The notes under the pieces are model-generated. The model was not told the origin of the DNA and searched no databases. It worked only from the letters and a program-made list of their open reading frames with translations. This document shows positions 1 to 9,800 of a DNA stretch of 64,000 bases, piece after piece (position 1 is the stretch's first letter; the number at the start of each line of letters is the position of its first letter). The stretch is from an uncultured Gammaproteobacteria bacterium (GTDB lineage: Bacteria; Pseudomonadota; Gammaproteobacteria; HK1), in assembly GCA_958295465.1 (NCBI GenBank), contig OY282353.1, positions 1,860,001 to 1,924,000 of the forward strand, given 5' to 3'. A program made the position numbers and the translations under genes.

Positions 1-2
1 GA

Positions 3-80
3 ATGGACTCCCTCCGGCGAGGTCATCAGAATCGGACGCCCGCGGCGTCTGCGCGCCGGCTGCCGGGGAGCGGGTCATGA
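3..80 (+). CDS. Possible 3' end of an upstream gene (partial)
   Basis: An open frame enters from the left edge and stops at TGA 78-80. That stop overlaps the ATG at 77 of the molybdenum hydroxylase subunit as ATGA, the usual arrangement of translationally coupled genes. In molybdenum hydroxylase operons the preceding gene is often the FAD or iron-sulfur subunit. The visible 25 codons are Arg/Ser-rich and show no recognisable motif, so this rests only on the overlap. Confidence 0.25.
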   Translation: MDSLRRGHQNRTPAASARRLPGSGS

Positions 81-2416
81 GCAGGGGTTGGATCGGACGC
101 CGGGTCCTCCGCAAGGAGGATCACCGTTTTCTCACCGGTCACGGTCGCTTCACCGACGATCTCGCCGACATCGGCGCCGTCTGGGCGACAATGGTGCGCT
201 CACCGCATCCGCATGCGCGGATCCTCGACGTCGACACTTCGCAAGCCCGGGCGATGGACGGCGTGCTCGCGGTGCTCACCGGCCGGGACGTCGAAGGGAA
301 AATCGCCCCGGTACCGAGCCTGGCCCGGACCGCACCCTTCGCGCGGCTGAACCGCGACGGCTCGCCGATGCCCGATCCCTGCCAACCGGCCCTCGCGATG
401 TCCAAGGTGCGGTACGCGGGCGAGCCGGTGGCCGTCGTGGTCGCCGAGGCCGAAGCAGCGGCGCGCGACGCGGCCGAGGCGGTCGCCGTCGAGTACGAGC
501 CGCTGCCGGCGGTGATCGCCTACGAGCAGGCGCGCGCCCCGGACACCCCGGTGTGGGACGAGATCCCCGGCAATATCACCTTCGATCGGGAGCAGGGCGA
601 CCGCGAGGCCACCGACGCCGCATTCGCGGCGGCGGTGCACGTGGTGGAGCTGACCGTCGCGAACAACCGGGTCACCCCGGTGTTCCTCGAACCCCGCTCC
701 GCCATCGCGAGCCACGACGCCGGGACCGGCGCCTGGACCCTGACCCTGGGATGCCAGACCGCGCACGGTATGCGCGGGATCCTCGCGGGTATGCTGGGCA
801 TCGAACCCGAGCGCCTGCGCGTCGTCGTACCGGACATGGGCGGCGGCTTCGGGGCGCGGGGGACGCCGTATCCCGAGTTCGCGCTGATCCTCGCGGCGGC
901 GCAACGCACCGGCAGGACCGTGCGCTGGACCGCGACCCGCGCCGAAAGCTTCCTCACCGATGCGCAGTCACGCGATCACCTGCTGCACGGCGCCCTCGCG
1001 ATGGACGCGGAAGGGCGGTTCACCGCGATGCGCGCGCTCGTCGAGTGGCGTCACGGCGCCTACGTCACCCCGCGCGGCTTCGCGACCATGACCGACTACC
1101 TGATCCCCACCATCGGGGGGCCGTACCGCATCCCCGCCGGCTACATCGAGATGCACGGCTACTCGAGCAACACCACGCCGGTGGCCGCGTACCGCGGGAT
1201 CGGGCGGGTGGAGTCGAGCTACCTCACCGAATCGCTGGTGGATGCCGCCGCCGCCACGACCGGTATCGACCGGATCGAGCTCAGGCGGCGCAATCTCGTC
1301 GCGCCGCGGGAGATGCCGTGGACCGCGCCCGGCGGCTGCGTCTATCACGGCGGCGATTTCCGGGCGAACCTGGACCGCGCCGCCGATGCCATCGACATGG
1401 CGGGATTCGGAGCTCGGCGCGCGGAGTCGGCCCGGCGCGGGCGGCTACGCGGCATCGCGGCGACCCCCTACGTCGAGAACGACGGCGGCGCCCCGGCCGA
1501 CTACGCGAAGGTCGAAGCCCATCCCGACGGCACCGTCACGGTGTTCGCCGGGACCCAGAACTTCGGGATGGGGCACGAGACGGTGTACGCCCAGATCGCG
1601 GCCGATCGGCTCGGCATCGACTTCGACGCGGTGCGCTTCGTCGATGGCGATACCGCGAGGGTGAAGGAGGGATTCGGATCACACGGCTCCCGTTCCATGC
1701 GAATCGGGGGAACCGCGTGCGTGATGGGCGCGGACGCCATGATCGAGCGTGGGCGCGGGCTCGCCGCCGAGATGCTGGAGGCGGCGAGCGCCGACGTCGG
1801 GTACGACGCCGGCGTATTCAGCGTCGAAGGCACCAACCGCTCCGTCACCCTTGCCGAGGTCGCGGGATTCGCGGCCGGGCGCGGCGAGGCGCTGAACGGC
1901 GAGCGGCTCTTCACCACCGGGCGCGGCTCCCTCGGCAACGGCGCCGCCGCCTGCGAGGTGGAGATCGACCCGGAGACCGGGGCGGTCGCCATCGTCCGCT
2001 ACGTCATCGTCTGCGACACCGGCCGGACCATCAATCCGATGCTCGCCGAGGGGCAGCTCCACGGCGGCGCCGCCCAGGGCCTCGGCCAGGCGGTGCTGGA
2101 GCAGATCGTCTACGACCCGGAGACCGGCCAGACCCTCACCGGCAGCCTCATGGACTATGCGATCCCGCGTGCCGACGACCTGCCGGCGCTGGAGGTGGTG
2201 CTCACCGAGGTCGCGGAGACCGACAACCCCCTCGGAGTGAAGGGGATCGGCGAGGGCGCGACCACCGGCGCCCCCGCGGCCCTGATGGGGGCGGTGCGCG
2301 ACGCGCTGCCGGTGCCTGGAACGACCACCATCGACATGCCGGTCACGCCGGAGAAGGTCTGGCGCGCGATCCGCGAAGCCCGCGCGCGGTCGTCCGGGAC
2401 GGCATCGGATGCATGA
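77..2416 (+). CDS. Xanthine dehydrogenase/CoxL family molybdopterin-binding large subunit
   Basis: This 779-aa protein has the usual length of CoxL/aldehyde-oxidase family large subunits. These bind the molybdenum-cytosine-dinucleotide cofactor and hydroxylate or oxidise aldehydes, heterocycles or related substrates. The N-terminal a/b hammerhead domain opens with a Gly-Arg-Arg-Val-Leu-Arg-Lys-Glu-Asp segment. The active-site loop near V369 reads VAAYRGIGR, so the Cys motif VAYRCSFR of true form-I CO dehydrogenase is absent. The C-terminal GVKGIGEGATTGAP segment holds the likely catalytic glutamate E726. A GGGGAG ribosome site at 65-70 precedes ATG 77. The FAD and 2Fe-2S partner subunits must lie left of the window, because nothing downstream encodes them. 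The substrate cannot be told from sequence. Confidence 0.9.
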   Translation: MSRGWIGRRVLRKEDHRFLTGHGRFTDDLADIGAVWATMVRSPHPHARILDVDTSQARAMDGVLAVLTGRDVEGKIAPVPSLARTAPFARLNRDGSPMPDPCQPALAMSKVRYAGEPVAVVVAEAEAAARDAAEAVAVEYEPLPAVIAYEQARAPDTPVWDEIPGNITFDREQGDREATDAAFAAAVHVVELTVANNRVTPVFLEPRSAIASHDAGTGAWTLTLGCQTAHGMRGILAGMLGIEPERLRVVVPDMGGGFGARGTPYPEFALILAAAQRTGRTVRWTATRAESFLTDAQSRDHLLHGALAMDAEGRFTAMRALVEWRHGAYVTPRGFATMTDYLIPTIGGPYRIPAGYIEMHGYSSNTTPVAAYRGIGRVESSYLTESLVDAAAATTGIDRIELRRRNLVAPREMPWTAPGGCVYHGGDFRANLDRAADAIDMAGFGARRAESARRGRLRGIAATPYVENDGGAPADYAKVEAHPDGTVTVFAGTQNFGMGHETVYAQIAADRLGIDFDAVRFVDGDTARVKEGFGSHGSRSMRIGGTACVMGADAMIERGRGLAAEMLEAASADVGYDAGVFSVEGTNRSVTLAEVAGFAAGRGEALNGERLFTTGRGSLGNGAAACEVEIDPETGAVAIVRYVIVCDTGRTINPMLAEGQLHGGAAQGLGQAVLEQIVYDPETGQTLTGSLMDYAIPRADDLPALEVVLTEVAETDNPLGVKGIGEGATTGAPAALMGAVRDALPVPGTTTIDMPVTPEKVWRAIREARARSSGTASDA

Positions 2417-2495
2417 CGCCCGGCGGTCGGAGCATCGTGCTCTTGCCGGCCCCGGAGTGTCCGGGACGGCATCCGACGCATGACGCCCGGCGGTC
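2392..2495 (+). repeat. 37-bp direct repeat spanning the gene end
   Basis: Two 37-bp copies (2392-2428 and 2459-2495) differ at two positions. The first copy covers the last codons and stop of the molybdenum hydroxylase gene; the second lies in the spacer. This looks like a short local duplication. The rest of the 2417-2725 spacer holds no gene I can support. Confidence 0.8.
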
Positions 2496-2725
2496 CACCC
2501 TTCGCCCGGATCGAACCCCTCGGCGCCGACTTCGCCACCGAAATGGGTCCATCGCCCGATCGGGTTCCCGATCCGGGCGCCCGCGCGGCCGGTCGGTGGT
2601 CCGGCGATCCGCGCATCCCTGCCGATTGCAGTTCGTGCCGCAATTGTTCATCTTTAGCGCCATCCAACCCCCATCAACCATGAACCCCCGACCCCATGGG
2701 GAGCGACGAGATCGGAGGCAACCGA

Positions 2726-4687
2726 ATGAATTCCCCGCAGATCGAAAGGAGTGGATGCACGGCGCCGCGGCGCACCCCCCTCGCCCGCGGCCGCATCCGC
2801 GGCCATTGCTTCCGCTCCGGCCGCGGCCGCTCCGCCGTGGCCGGCCTGCTTGCTTCGCTGCTTCTGGCCGCGGGCGTTCCGGATCCGGCCGCCGCCCGAT
2901 TGCCGGCGCTGCCGGCGGGCGCCGCCTACGGCGATTACGCGGTGGGTGTCGCCACCGGCTTCGCGGTGGATGTCCGCCAGCGTTTCGACCCCTGGAACAC
3001 CGCCTACGCCGGCCCCGAGTACCGCGCCCTGCTGCGCCGGGTGGAGGACGCCGGGCAGACCCGCACGGTGGTGTTCCAGCTTTGGTACCCCGCACCACCG
3101 AACACCTCCCGGGGACGGGTCGCCGGGCCGCGCTCTCCCTTCCCGGCGCAGAGCGGGCGGCCTGCGAACTACTACGACTTCTTCTTCCAGGAGGGCGGTC
3201 CCCTGGCGCAGCGGATCGGCGCCGCCGCCCAGGTGGTGTTGCCGCAATTCGTCCACCTGCCGGACGGCGGCACCCTGGCCGAGGCGGACGGCGCGGTGCA
3301 ACAGGGAACCTTCGCCGAGATCGGCCGGCGGATCCTCGGCGCGCCGCGCGGCGCATGGCAGGACGCTTGGCCCGCCGAAGGCAAGTTCCCGCTCATCCTC
3401 CTCGCCCACGGGCTCGCGGGCAGCCATGCCATGTGGAGCTCGCTCGGCGAATTCCTCGCTTCCCACGGTTACGTGGTGGCGGCGCCCACCTTCATCTCCG
3501 ACGGCGGCCTGCCCCTCGTGTTCCACGACGAGGACTCCCCTTTCGCGAAGCAGGCGTCGGCCGAGGAGGTGCAGCGGGCCTACGAGGTGATTCTCGGCCA
3601 GATCAAGGTCGTTCCCTACTTCTACCGCCTGCTGTTCGGGCGCGAGGGCCGGGGGTTCGCGCCCCCCGCCGGCTTCAATCCGCCCGCGGAGACGCTGGTG
3701 CCGGGGGGCGTGGAGCGCGCCACCACCATGATGCGCAACCTGTTCCGCCAGCGGGTTTCGGACGTGGATCTGGTGCTGCACACCGTGCGGCTGCTCGGCG
3801 CGGACGAGGACACCTGCCGTACCTCCCTGCGGTCGATGGGCGCGATCAGTGCCGCCCGGGAGTTGGCCGACCACTATCTATGCGGTCTGCTCAACGGGCG
3901 CATCGACGGCGAGCGCGTGGGCATTGCCGGACATTCGCTGGGCGCCATGACCGCGCAGCTCGCGGCCAACCACCTGCCGGGAGTGAACGCGGCCATCGGG
4001 TTCAACAACGCCCCGCCCTTCACCTGGACACCGGAGGAGATGTTCGGGGCCGGCGAGGCGCGGGACGACGGCGGGGCCGGAGGCGACGGTGATGACGGCG
4101 TCCCTCTCCCGGTGGGCAGCCACAAGCCCGTGCTCATCATGATCGGCGACGAGGACGCCTTCGTGCAGCGGGTGTTCGCCGGCCTCTTCCAGTCGGCGAT
4201 AGCGGCTGCCGGGGGCGACCCTGCCGTCGCCTTCCCCCTCGCCCCCGAGCGCGCCGCCCCCGATCGCATGGAGAACCCGCAGCCGGTGGCCCTCAGCGCA
4301 TGGCGGCGGGCGGTCTCCGACCGGATGCTGGTGATCGTGCGCGACACCGACCACTTCACGATCGTCGAGGACTTCGCACGGATGTTCCCCTGGCCGAAGT
4401 TCCAGCGCGGCGAGCTGCCCTTCGGTCCGACCCCGGAGCGCACGCGCAAGCCGACTGGGGCGCAGGCGTTCGGGCCGCCGCCGGCGGAGCCCGGCGAGCC
4501 CTACACCCAGCTCGGTTGGACCACCGCGGGCGAGGCCGGAGAGGTGTATCTGCCCCACGTGATCCGTGACTGGTACGCCAAGGCGTGGTTCGACTGGTAC
4601 TTGAAGGGGGAGCGGGAAGCGCACGAGCGGCTGCGGAGCCCGGATCCGTTCGGCACGATGACCTCGGTGCGGAAGGACGTGGAGTAG
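2726..4687 (+). CDS. Secreted alpha/beta hydrolase (PAF-acetylhydrolase/lipase-like)
   Basis: This 653-aa protein has a likely N-terminal signal peptide: an Arg-rich stretch, then a hydrophobic Val-Ala-Gly-Leu-Leu-Ala segment ending near Ala-Ala-Ala-Arg. The nucleophile elbow GHSLG places Ser404 as catalytic. An upstream HGLAGS segment fits the oxyanion region, and a late TDHFTIVED segment could supply the histidine. The layout resembles platelet-activating-factor acetylhydrolase/dienelactone-hydrolase type esterases, which release acyl groups from lipids or esters outside the cytoplasm. The start is ATG 2726, because CGGAGG at 2713-2718 sits seven bases upstream; the in-frame ATG at 2696 has no such site. 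The C-terminal third is long for the family. The substrate is unknown. Confidence 0.75.
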   Translation: MNSPQIERSGCTAPRRTPLARGRIRGHCFRSGRGRSAVAGLLASLLLAAGVPDPAAARLPALPAGAAYGDYAVGVATGFAVDVRQRFDPWNTAYAGPEYRALLRRVEDAGQTRTVVFQLWYPAPPNTSRGRVAGPRSPFPAQSGRPANYYDFFFQEGGPLAQRIGAAAQVVLPQFVHLPDGGTLAEADGAVQQGTFAEIGRRILGAPRGAWQDAWPAEGKFPLILLAHGLAGSHAMWSSLGEFLASHGYVVAAPTFISDGGLPLVFHDEDSPFAKQASAEEVQRAYEVILGQIKVVPYFYRLLFGREGRGFAPPAGFNPPAETLVPGGVERATTMMRNLFRQRVSDVDLVLHTVRLLGADEDTCRTSLRSMGAISAARELADHYLCGLLNGRIDGERVGIAGHSLGAMTAQLAANHLPGVNAAIGFNNAPPFTWTPEEMFGAGEARDDGGAGGDGDDGVPLPVGSHKPVLIMIGDEDAFVQRVFAGLFQSAIAAAGGDPAVAFPLAPERAAPDRMENPQPVALSAWRRAVSDRMLVIVRDTDHFTIVEDFARMFPWPKFQRGELPFGPTPERTRKPTGAQAFGPPPAEPGEPYTQLGWTTAGEAGEVYLPHVIRDWYAKAWFDWYLKGEREAHERLRSPDPFGTMTSVRKDVE

Positions 4688-4717
4688 AGGCGGAGCGGCC
4701 GGAACAGGGGAGCGCAG

Positions 4718-5056
4718 GTGCAGACGATCGAATGGCAGGACTTCGAGAAGGTCGAGATCCGGGTCGGCCGGGTGGTGGGCGCGGAGCCCTTCAAGGAGGC
4801 CCGCGTCCCCGCCTACGTGCTGCGCGTCGACTTCGGCGAGGCGATCGGCGTGAAGAAGTCGAGCGCGCGGATCACCGGTCACTACCGGCCCGAGGACCTG
4901 ATCGGCCGACTGGTGGTGGGCGTCGTCAACTTCCCCCGCAAGCAGATCGGTCCGATCATGTCGGAGTGCCTGGTCACCGGCTTTCACGACGGCGAGGGCA
5001 AGGTGGTGCTGTGCGTGCCGGATCGGGAGGTGCCGCCGGGCGCGAAGCTGCTGTAA
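4718..5056 (+). CDS. csaA: CsaA-like tRNA-binding-domain protein
   Basis: This 112-aa protein is a stand-alone OB-fold tRNA-binding domain like those at the ends of methionyl- and phenylalanyl-tRNA synthetases. Features of CsaA visible here are the opening DFEKVEIRVGRV strand, the KKSSARIT turn, the NFPRKQIGP segment and the GAKLL end. CsaA has been described as a chaperone that helps protein export in Bacillus. The start is GTG 4718 behind GGGGAG at 4707-4712, only 30 bases after the hydrolase stop, so the two may be co-transcribed. The length matches the family. Confidence 0.9.
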   Translation: MQTIEWQDFEKVEIRVGRVVGAEPFKEARVPAYVLRVDFGEAIGVKKSSARITGHYRPEDLIGRLVVGVVNFPRKQIGPIMSECLVTGFHDGEGKVVLCVPDREVPPGAKLL

Positions 5057-5264
5057 GCAACCTCCCCGCGCCCGGACCGCCTGCGTGCCACGCACGCGCT
5101 ACGCGCCCCTTCGATCTCGCCCGGCTCCGGGGCGCCCGGACCGCATGAGTGCTACGCACCTTCGGGGCTTTCGGCCTGCCGTGGCAGGCGCATCACCTCT
5201 CCTCTCCCGGATGCGGTGACGTGTTCAGCGGCGGTGAATCGACAGCGGTGATCCCTCGACACGC

Positions 5265-6212
5265 TCACGGCGTGACCTGGTTCAGCAGTGGCTCCCCGGC
5301 GCGCCAGCGGTCGAGGTTGTCCGCGAAGAGCGCCGCGAACCGTCGGGGCCAGTCGTGGATGCTGTCCGATGCGTGCGGGGTGATCAGCACGTTGGGCATG
5401 GTCCAGAGGGGACTCTCGGCAGGCAGCGGCTCGGCCTCGAAGACATCCAGATACGCCCCCCCGAGATGACCGGACCGCAACGCTTCGATCAATGCGGTTT
5501 CGTCGACGACCGGCCCGCGCGAGGTGTTGACGAGAAAGGCGCCGGGCTTCATCGCCGCGAGCCGCTCGCGTGAGAGCAGCCCGCGGGTCGCGGCGTTCAA
5601 CCGCACGTGCAGCGACACGAAGTCCGCCGCCGGCAGCAGCGCATCGAGTGCGTCCGGGCCGTGCATCTCGTCGGCCGCGGGATGCGGGGCCGGCGTCCCG
5701 CGGATGGCCAGGACCCGCAGGCCGAGCGCCTTCGCGTTGCGGGCGACACACTCCCCGATCCGGCCGAATCCGACCACCAGCAACGTCCGCTCCCGGAGCG
5801 GGGTGAACGGCACCGGTTTCCAGCAGCGCGTGCGTTGCTGCTCGATGTAGTTCAGGAACCCGCGGCCGAGCATGGATATCGCCCCGGTCACGGTCTCGGC
5901 GAGATACGGGGCAAGCACGCCGGCGCCGTTGGTCACGGTGATCCGCCCGGCATCCCAGGGGACGACATGATCGAACCCCGAGCCGCCTACATGAATCCAG
6001 CGCACCGAGGGGTGCGCGGGAATCGACGCATGTACGGAGCCCGGAAATCCGGGGTGCTTGATCGAGAAGACGACCTCGGGGTCGTGCCGCGCGAGCGCCT
6101 CGGCGACGCCTTGCGCGGTCGCCGCATACGTGAAATCGACGTCGGGAAACCGTGCGGCGAACATGTCCCGGAAGTTGTCGGGTTCGTTGTGGGCGATGAG
6201 CACCGGCTGCAT
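5265..6212 (-). CDS. D-2-hydroxyacid dehydrogenase (NAD-binding)
   Basis: This 315-aa protein belongs to the D-isomer-specific 2-hydroxyacid dehydrogenases, which interconvert 2-keto and D-2-hydroxy acids with NAD(P)H. The Rossmann motif is G148-x-G150-x2-G153. The catalytic triad is R232 (NTSRGPVVDE), E261 and H280 (ITPHAS). The reading frame is open further upstream to 6452, but that part is Arg-rich and unlike the family. ATG at 6212 has AGGAG eight bases before it and starts directly with the family-like MQPVLIAHN, so it is chosen. A second gene of this family lies at 45476-46450; the two are clearly different proteins. Closest in style are glyoxylate/hydroxypyruvate reductase A-type enzymes. 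Confidence 0.88.
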   Translation of the reverse strand: MQPVLIAHNEPDNFRDMFAARFPDVDFTYAATAQGVAEALARHDPEVVFSIKHPGFPGSVHASIPAHPSVRWIHVGGSGFDHVVPWDAGRITVTNGAGVLAPYLAETVTGAISMLGRGFLNYIEQQRTRCWKPVPFTPLRERTLLVVGFGRIGECVARNAKALGLRVLAIRGTPAPHPAADEMHGPDALDALLPAADFVSLHVRLNAATRGLLSRERLAAMKPGAFLVNTSRGPVVDETALIEALRSGHLGGAYLDVFEAEPLPAESPLWTMPNVLITPHASDSIHDWPRRFAALFADNLDRWRAGEPLLNQVTP

Positions 6213-6446
6213 TGTTCCGCTCCTGACCCGGTCTGCCAGGCTTCTTGCCGCGCCGTCTCGACCGGACCGTCTCGATCGGCTCGACGGCCTTGCGAAGCTT
6301 CCCGTTCGTGATCGCCTGCTTGATCCGGCAGGGACCGCGCGCCTCCGGCGCGTGCGATCCGAACCCGTCTTTCCTCGCCGGTGCGAGGGCGGGTTGGCGC
6401 ATCGTACTCGCACGACCTCGTCATCGGTAGCGCCTCTCCGCCGCCA

Positions 6447-6568
6447 CAGCAATTTCCGCTGACGCCCCGAACTCGATTACATGACCGGGATTTCGCGGCC
6501 ATCCAGGCCGCCTGAGCATTTGATCGTTGTGGTTCATGGGACGTTTTCGGGCTTGGCGGAAATTGCTG
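6447..6568 (+). mobile_element. 122-bp MITE-like element with 13-bp terminal inverted repeats (left copy)
   Basis: The ends CAGCAATTTCCGC (6447-6459) and GCGGAAATTGCTG (6556-6568) are exact inverted repeats. The whole 122 bp aligns without gaps to the reverse complement of 36063-36184. The best-kept blocks are CGGGATTTCGCGGCC and TTCGGGCTTGGCGG. It has no coding capacity, so it fits a non-autonomous miniature element or a large intergenic repeat. It sits 300 bases upstream of drmD, at the left border of the defence island. No target-site duplication was evident. Confidence 0.65.
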
Positions 6569-6573
6569 CCGCC

Positions 6574-6604
6574 GCCATGCCGGCACGAGCCGTGCCGGCA
6601 TGGC
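6574..6604 (+). repeat. Perfect 14-bp inverted repeat with 3-base loop
   Basis: The arms GCCATGCCGGCACG (6574-6587) and CGTGCCGGCATGGC (6591-6604) are exact reverse complements around AGC. No T-run follows, so it is not a standard terminator. It follows the MITE-like element directly. The remaining spacer 6213-6872 shows no gene I can support. Confidence 0.7.
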
Positions 6605-6872
6605 GAGCCTCCGTTGCAGAGCCATCGCGCCTTGCCCGACCCGCGTCGCGACTCGCCGGGCCTCGACCTTCCGCACGGCGCACGCATCGCGCCCTGCCCG
6701 ACCCGTGCCCGCGGCTCGCCGGCTTTCATGCCGGCAAGTAGACTTGGCCCGGGGTTCGCCTCTGCCGGCGAGGCCGCATCCTCACCGTCGCGCATCCCTC
6801 CGTCATGGCCCGATGGGGCGTGATGCAACAAGTACGTGCCGCAAGCACGTGCCGTGAAATCGGGCATCCGCC

Positions 6873-9800
6873 ATGAGCCTCTCTCCGCTCCGCCTCCCCG
6901 AACGCCCCCCGCGGGTGGGCGAGCTCGTCCACCTCCGTTCCCGGCGCTGGCTCGTGGAGGAGGTCGTTGCGCCGGCGTGCGACGGCGAATCGTCGCGGGT
7001 GCTTCTCGCCTGCGCGGACGACGACGCCCAGGGCCAGTCGCTGGAAGTCTTCTGGGACTACGAGATCGACCGCCGGATCCTGGAGGAGGAAGGCTGGGCG
7101 GACCTCGCCGCCAGGGGGTTCGACCCGCCGCGCCGCTTCGCCGCCTTCTTCCATACCCTGCGCTGGCACTGCACCACCGCCACCGACCCCAACCTGTTCC
7201 AGGCTCCGTTCCGGGCCGGCATCACCATCGACGCCTACCAGATGGAGCCGCTGCGCAAGGCCCTGCGGCTGCCGCGCGTCAACCTCTTCATCGCCGACGA
7301 CACCGGCCTCGGCAAGACCATCGAGGCGGGCCTGATCGCCCGCGAGCTGCTCCTGCGCCGCAAGGCGAAGGTGATCGTGGCGGCGGTGCCGCCCTCGGTG
7401 ATCGAGCAGTGGAAGAGCGAGCTGGAGGACCGTTTCGGGCTGGTCTTCGAGGTGCTCGACCGGGGCTACGTGTCGAGGATGCGTCGGGAGCGCGGCTTCG
7501 GGGTGAACCCCTGGCGCACCCACGGCCGCTTCCTGGTCTCCCACCACCTGCTGATCGACCCGGCGTACGCCGACCCCCTGCGCGAGCGGCTCGGACCGAT
7601 GCTGCCCGGCAGCCTGCTGATCCTGGACGAGGCGCACCATGCCGCGCCGTCCTCGGGCGGGCGCTACGGTATCGAGACGAAGTTCACCCGCGCGGTGCGC
7701 GATCTCTCGGAGCGCTTCGAGCACCGCCTGTTCCTCTCCGCCACCCCGCACAACGGCCACTCGAACAGCTTCTCCACCCTGCTGGAATTGCTGGACCCCT
7801 ACCGCTTCACGCGCGGGGTCCGGGTGCGGGGCAGGAGCGCGCTGGAGGAGGTGATGGTGCGGCGCCTGAAGGAGGACGTGCGCGAGATCCAGGGCGGGTT
7901 TCCGAAGCGCAACGTCGTGCGCCTCGCGATCGGCGGCCTGCCGGCAGATGCGCCGGAGCTTGCGCTGTCGCGTCTGCTCGACGAATACCGCACGGTGCGC
8001 GAGGCGCGCCACGCCGCGGCCTCCGGCCGGGCGCGGGCCGCCGCCGGCCTGCTCGTCGTGGGGTTGCAGCAGCGGCTGCTTTCGTCCATCGAGGCGTTCG
8101 CGCGCAGCCTCGGGGTGCATCGGGAGACGGTCGAGAGGCATTGGGAGAGGTCGCGCGGGGCGATGGGCGCCGCGGATGCCGTGGATGTTCCGGATGTCCC
8201 GGGGGTTGCGGATTTCCCGATTGCCTCTGGCGGTCGTTCCGCCGCCCCCGACAACCGTGAGCGGAGCGCCGGAGACGTCACACTCTTCCTCGAGCCCCCG
8301 GATGCCGACGACGAGCGGGCCGAGTGGACGGACGAGGAAGCGGAAGCCGGGGAGCGGGCGCAGATCGAGGCCATCACCCTGGTCGCCGAGGCCGGATGGC
8401 CCGCCGAGGCCGGGCGACGGCCGGGCGGCTCCCGAGCCGGCGCCGACGCCAGCCTCGACACCGAGGCCAGCCCCGGCGCCAGCGCCGAATCCGGTTCCGA
8501 TCCCGGCGCCGACCGTGGAACCGGCGCCAACACCGGAACCGGCGCCGATGCCGACGCCCGCCTTGGCCCCGATGCCGAATCCGATCCCGGCCCCGGCGCA
8601 GCATCCGGTTCCGACCCCGCCACGCACTGGGCGCGTGAGCAACGGCTCCTTGATCGGATGCAGGCGATCGCCGAGGAGAGCCGGCACCTTCCCGACGCCA
8701 AGACCCGCCGGCTCATCGACTGGATCCGTGAACACCAGTGCCCCGCACTCCCGTCCTTCGGCCGGAAACCCGCCGGGGACCCGCCGGCCTGGAACACGCG
8801 CCGGGTGCTTATCTTCACGGAGAACCGCGAGGGCACCAAGCGCCATCTCCGGACCATCCTCGAACGGGCCATCGAGCACACGGAGCGCGCCGAGGAACGC
8901 ATCGAGGTCATCGACGGCCTGACGAGCGGCGCACGCCGCAAGGAGGTCCAGCGTCGCTTCAACACCGACCCCGCGCGCGACCCCTTGCGCATCCTCATCG
9001 CCACCGACGCGGCCCGCGAGGGCCTCAACTTCCAGGCCCATTGCGCCGACCTCTTCCATTTCGACCTCCCCTGGAACCCCGGCCGCATCGAGCAGCGCAA
9101 CGGCCGCATCGACCGCAAGCTCCAGCCCGCGGCCGAGGTCGACTGTCACTACTTCGTCCTGCCGCAGCGGGCGGAGGACCGGGTGCTGGAAGTGCTCGTC
9201 ACCAAGACCGAGACCATCAGGAAGGAGCTGGGCAGCCTCTCCAAGGTCATCGACGACGACGTGGAGCGCCGGCTCCGCAACGGCATCCGCCACCGGGAGG
9301 CCGACGCGCTCAGGCGCGAGATCGAAGCGGCGGACCTGGACGAGGCGAAGAAGCGGGCGACCGCGGAAGAGCTGGAAGAGGCCCGCGAGCGGAGGGGGGA
9401 GCTCGAAGCGCAGATCGAGCGTTGCCGGACCCTGCTGGCGCGCTCCCGGGAATGGACGGGGTTCGCGCCGGCCCCGTTCCGCGACGCCCTGTCGTGTGCG
9501 CTGGAGCTGCTGGACGCGCCGCCGCTCGCCGAGGGCCGGGACGAGGACGGCCGCCCGGTGTGGACCTTCCCGCCGCTCGAACGGCGCGCCGCGACGGACC
9601 CGAGCTGGACCGCGACCCTGGACTCTCTCCGCGCCCCCCGCCGGCTCGACCAGAAACTCACCGACTGGCGCCGGGACGCGCCGGTCCGGCCGGTGGTCTT
9701 CGAGGACGCCGGGGAGTTGAACGAAGACACCGTGCACCTGCTACCTGGAGCAGCGGGTCGCGCAACGGCTGCTGGCGCGCTTCCGCGCCCAGGGCTTCGT

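Noticed and set aside
77..2416. Carbon monoxide dehydrogenase large subunit
   Set aside because: The active-site loop is AYRGIGR and not the VAYRCSFR required for form-I CO oxidation.
88..4092. 1334-codon Arg-rich plus-strand frame
   Set aside because: It overlaps two well-supported genes in another frame and has the Arg/Gly/Pro composition of a shadow frame.
6726..9737. 1003-codon minus-strand frame
   Set aside because: Antisense to drmD; its Gly/Ala repeat section is only the reverse reading of the 6-bp tract.
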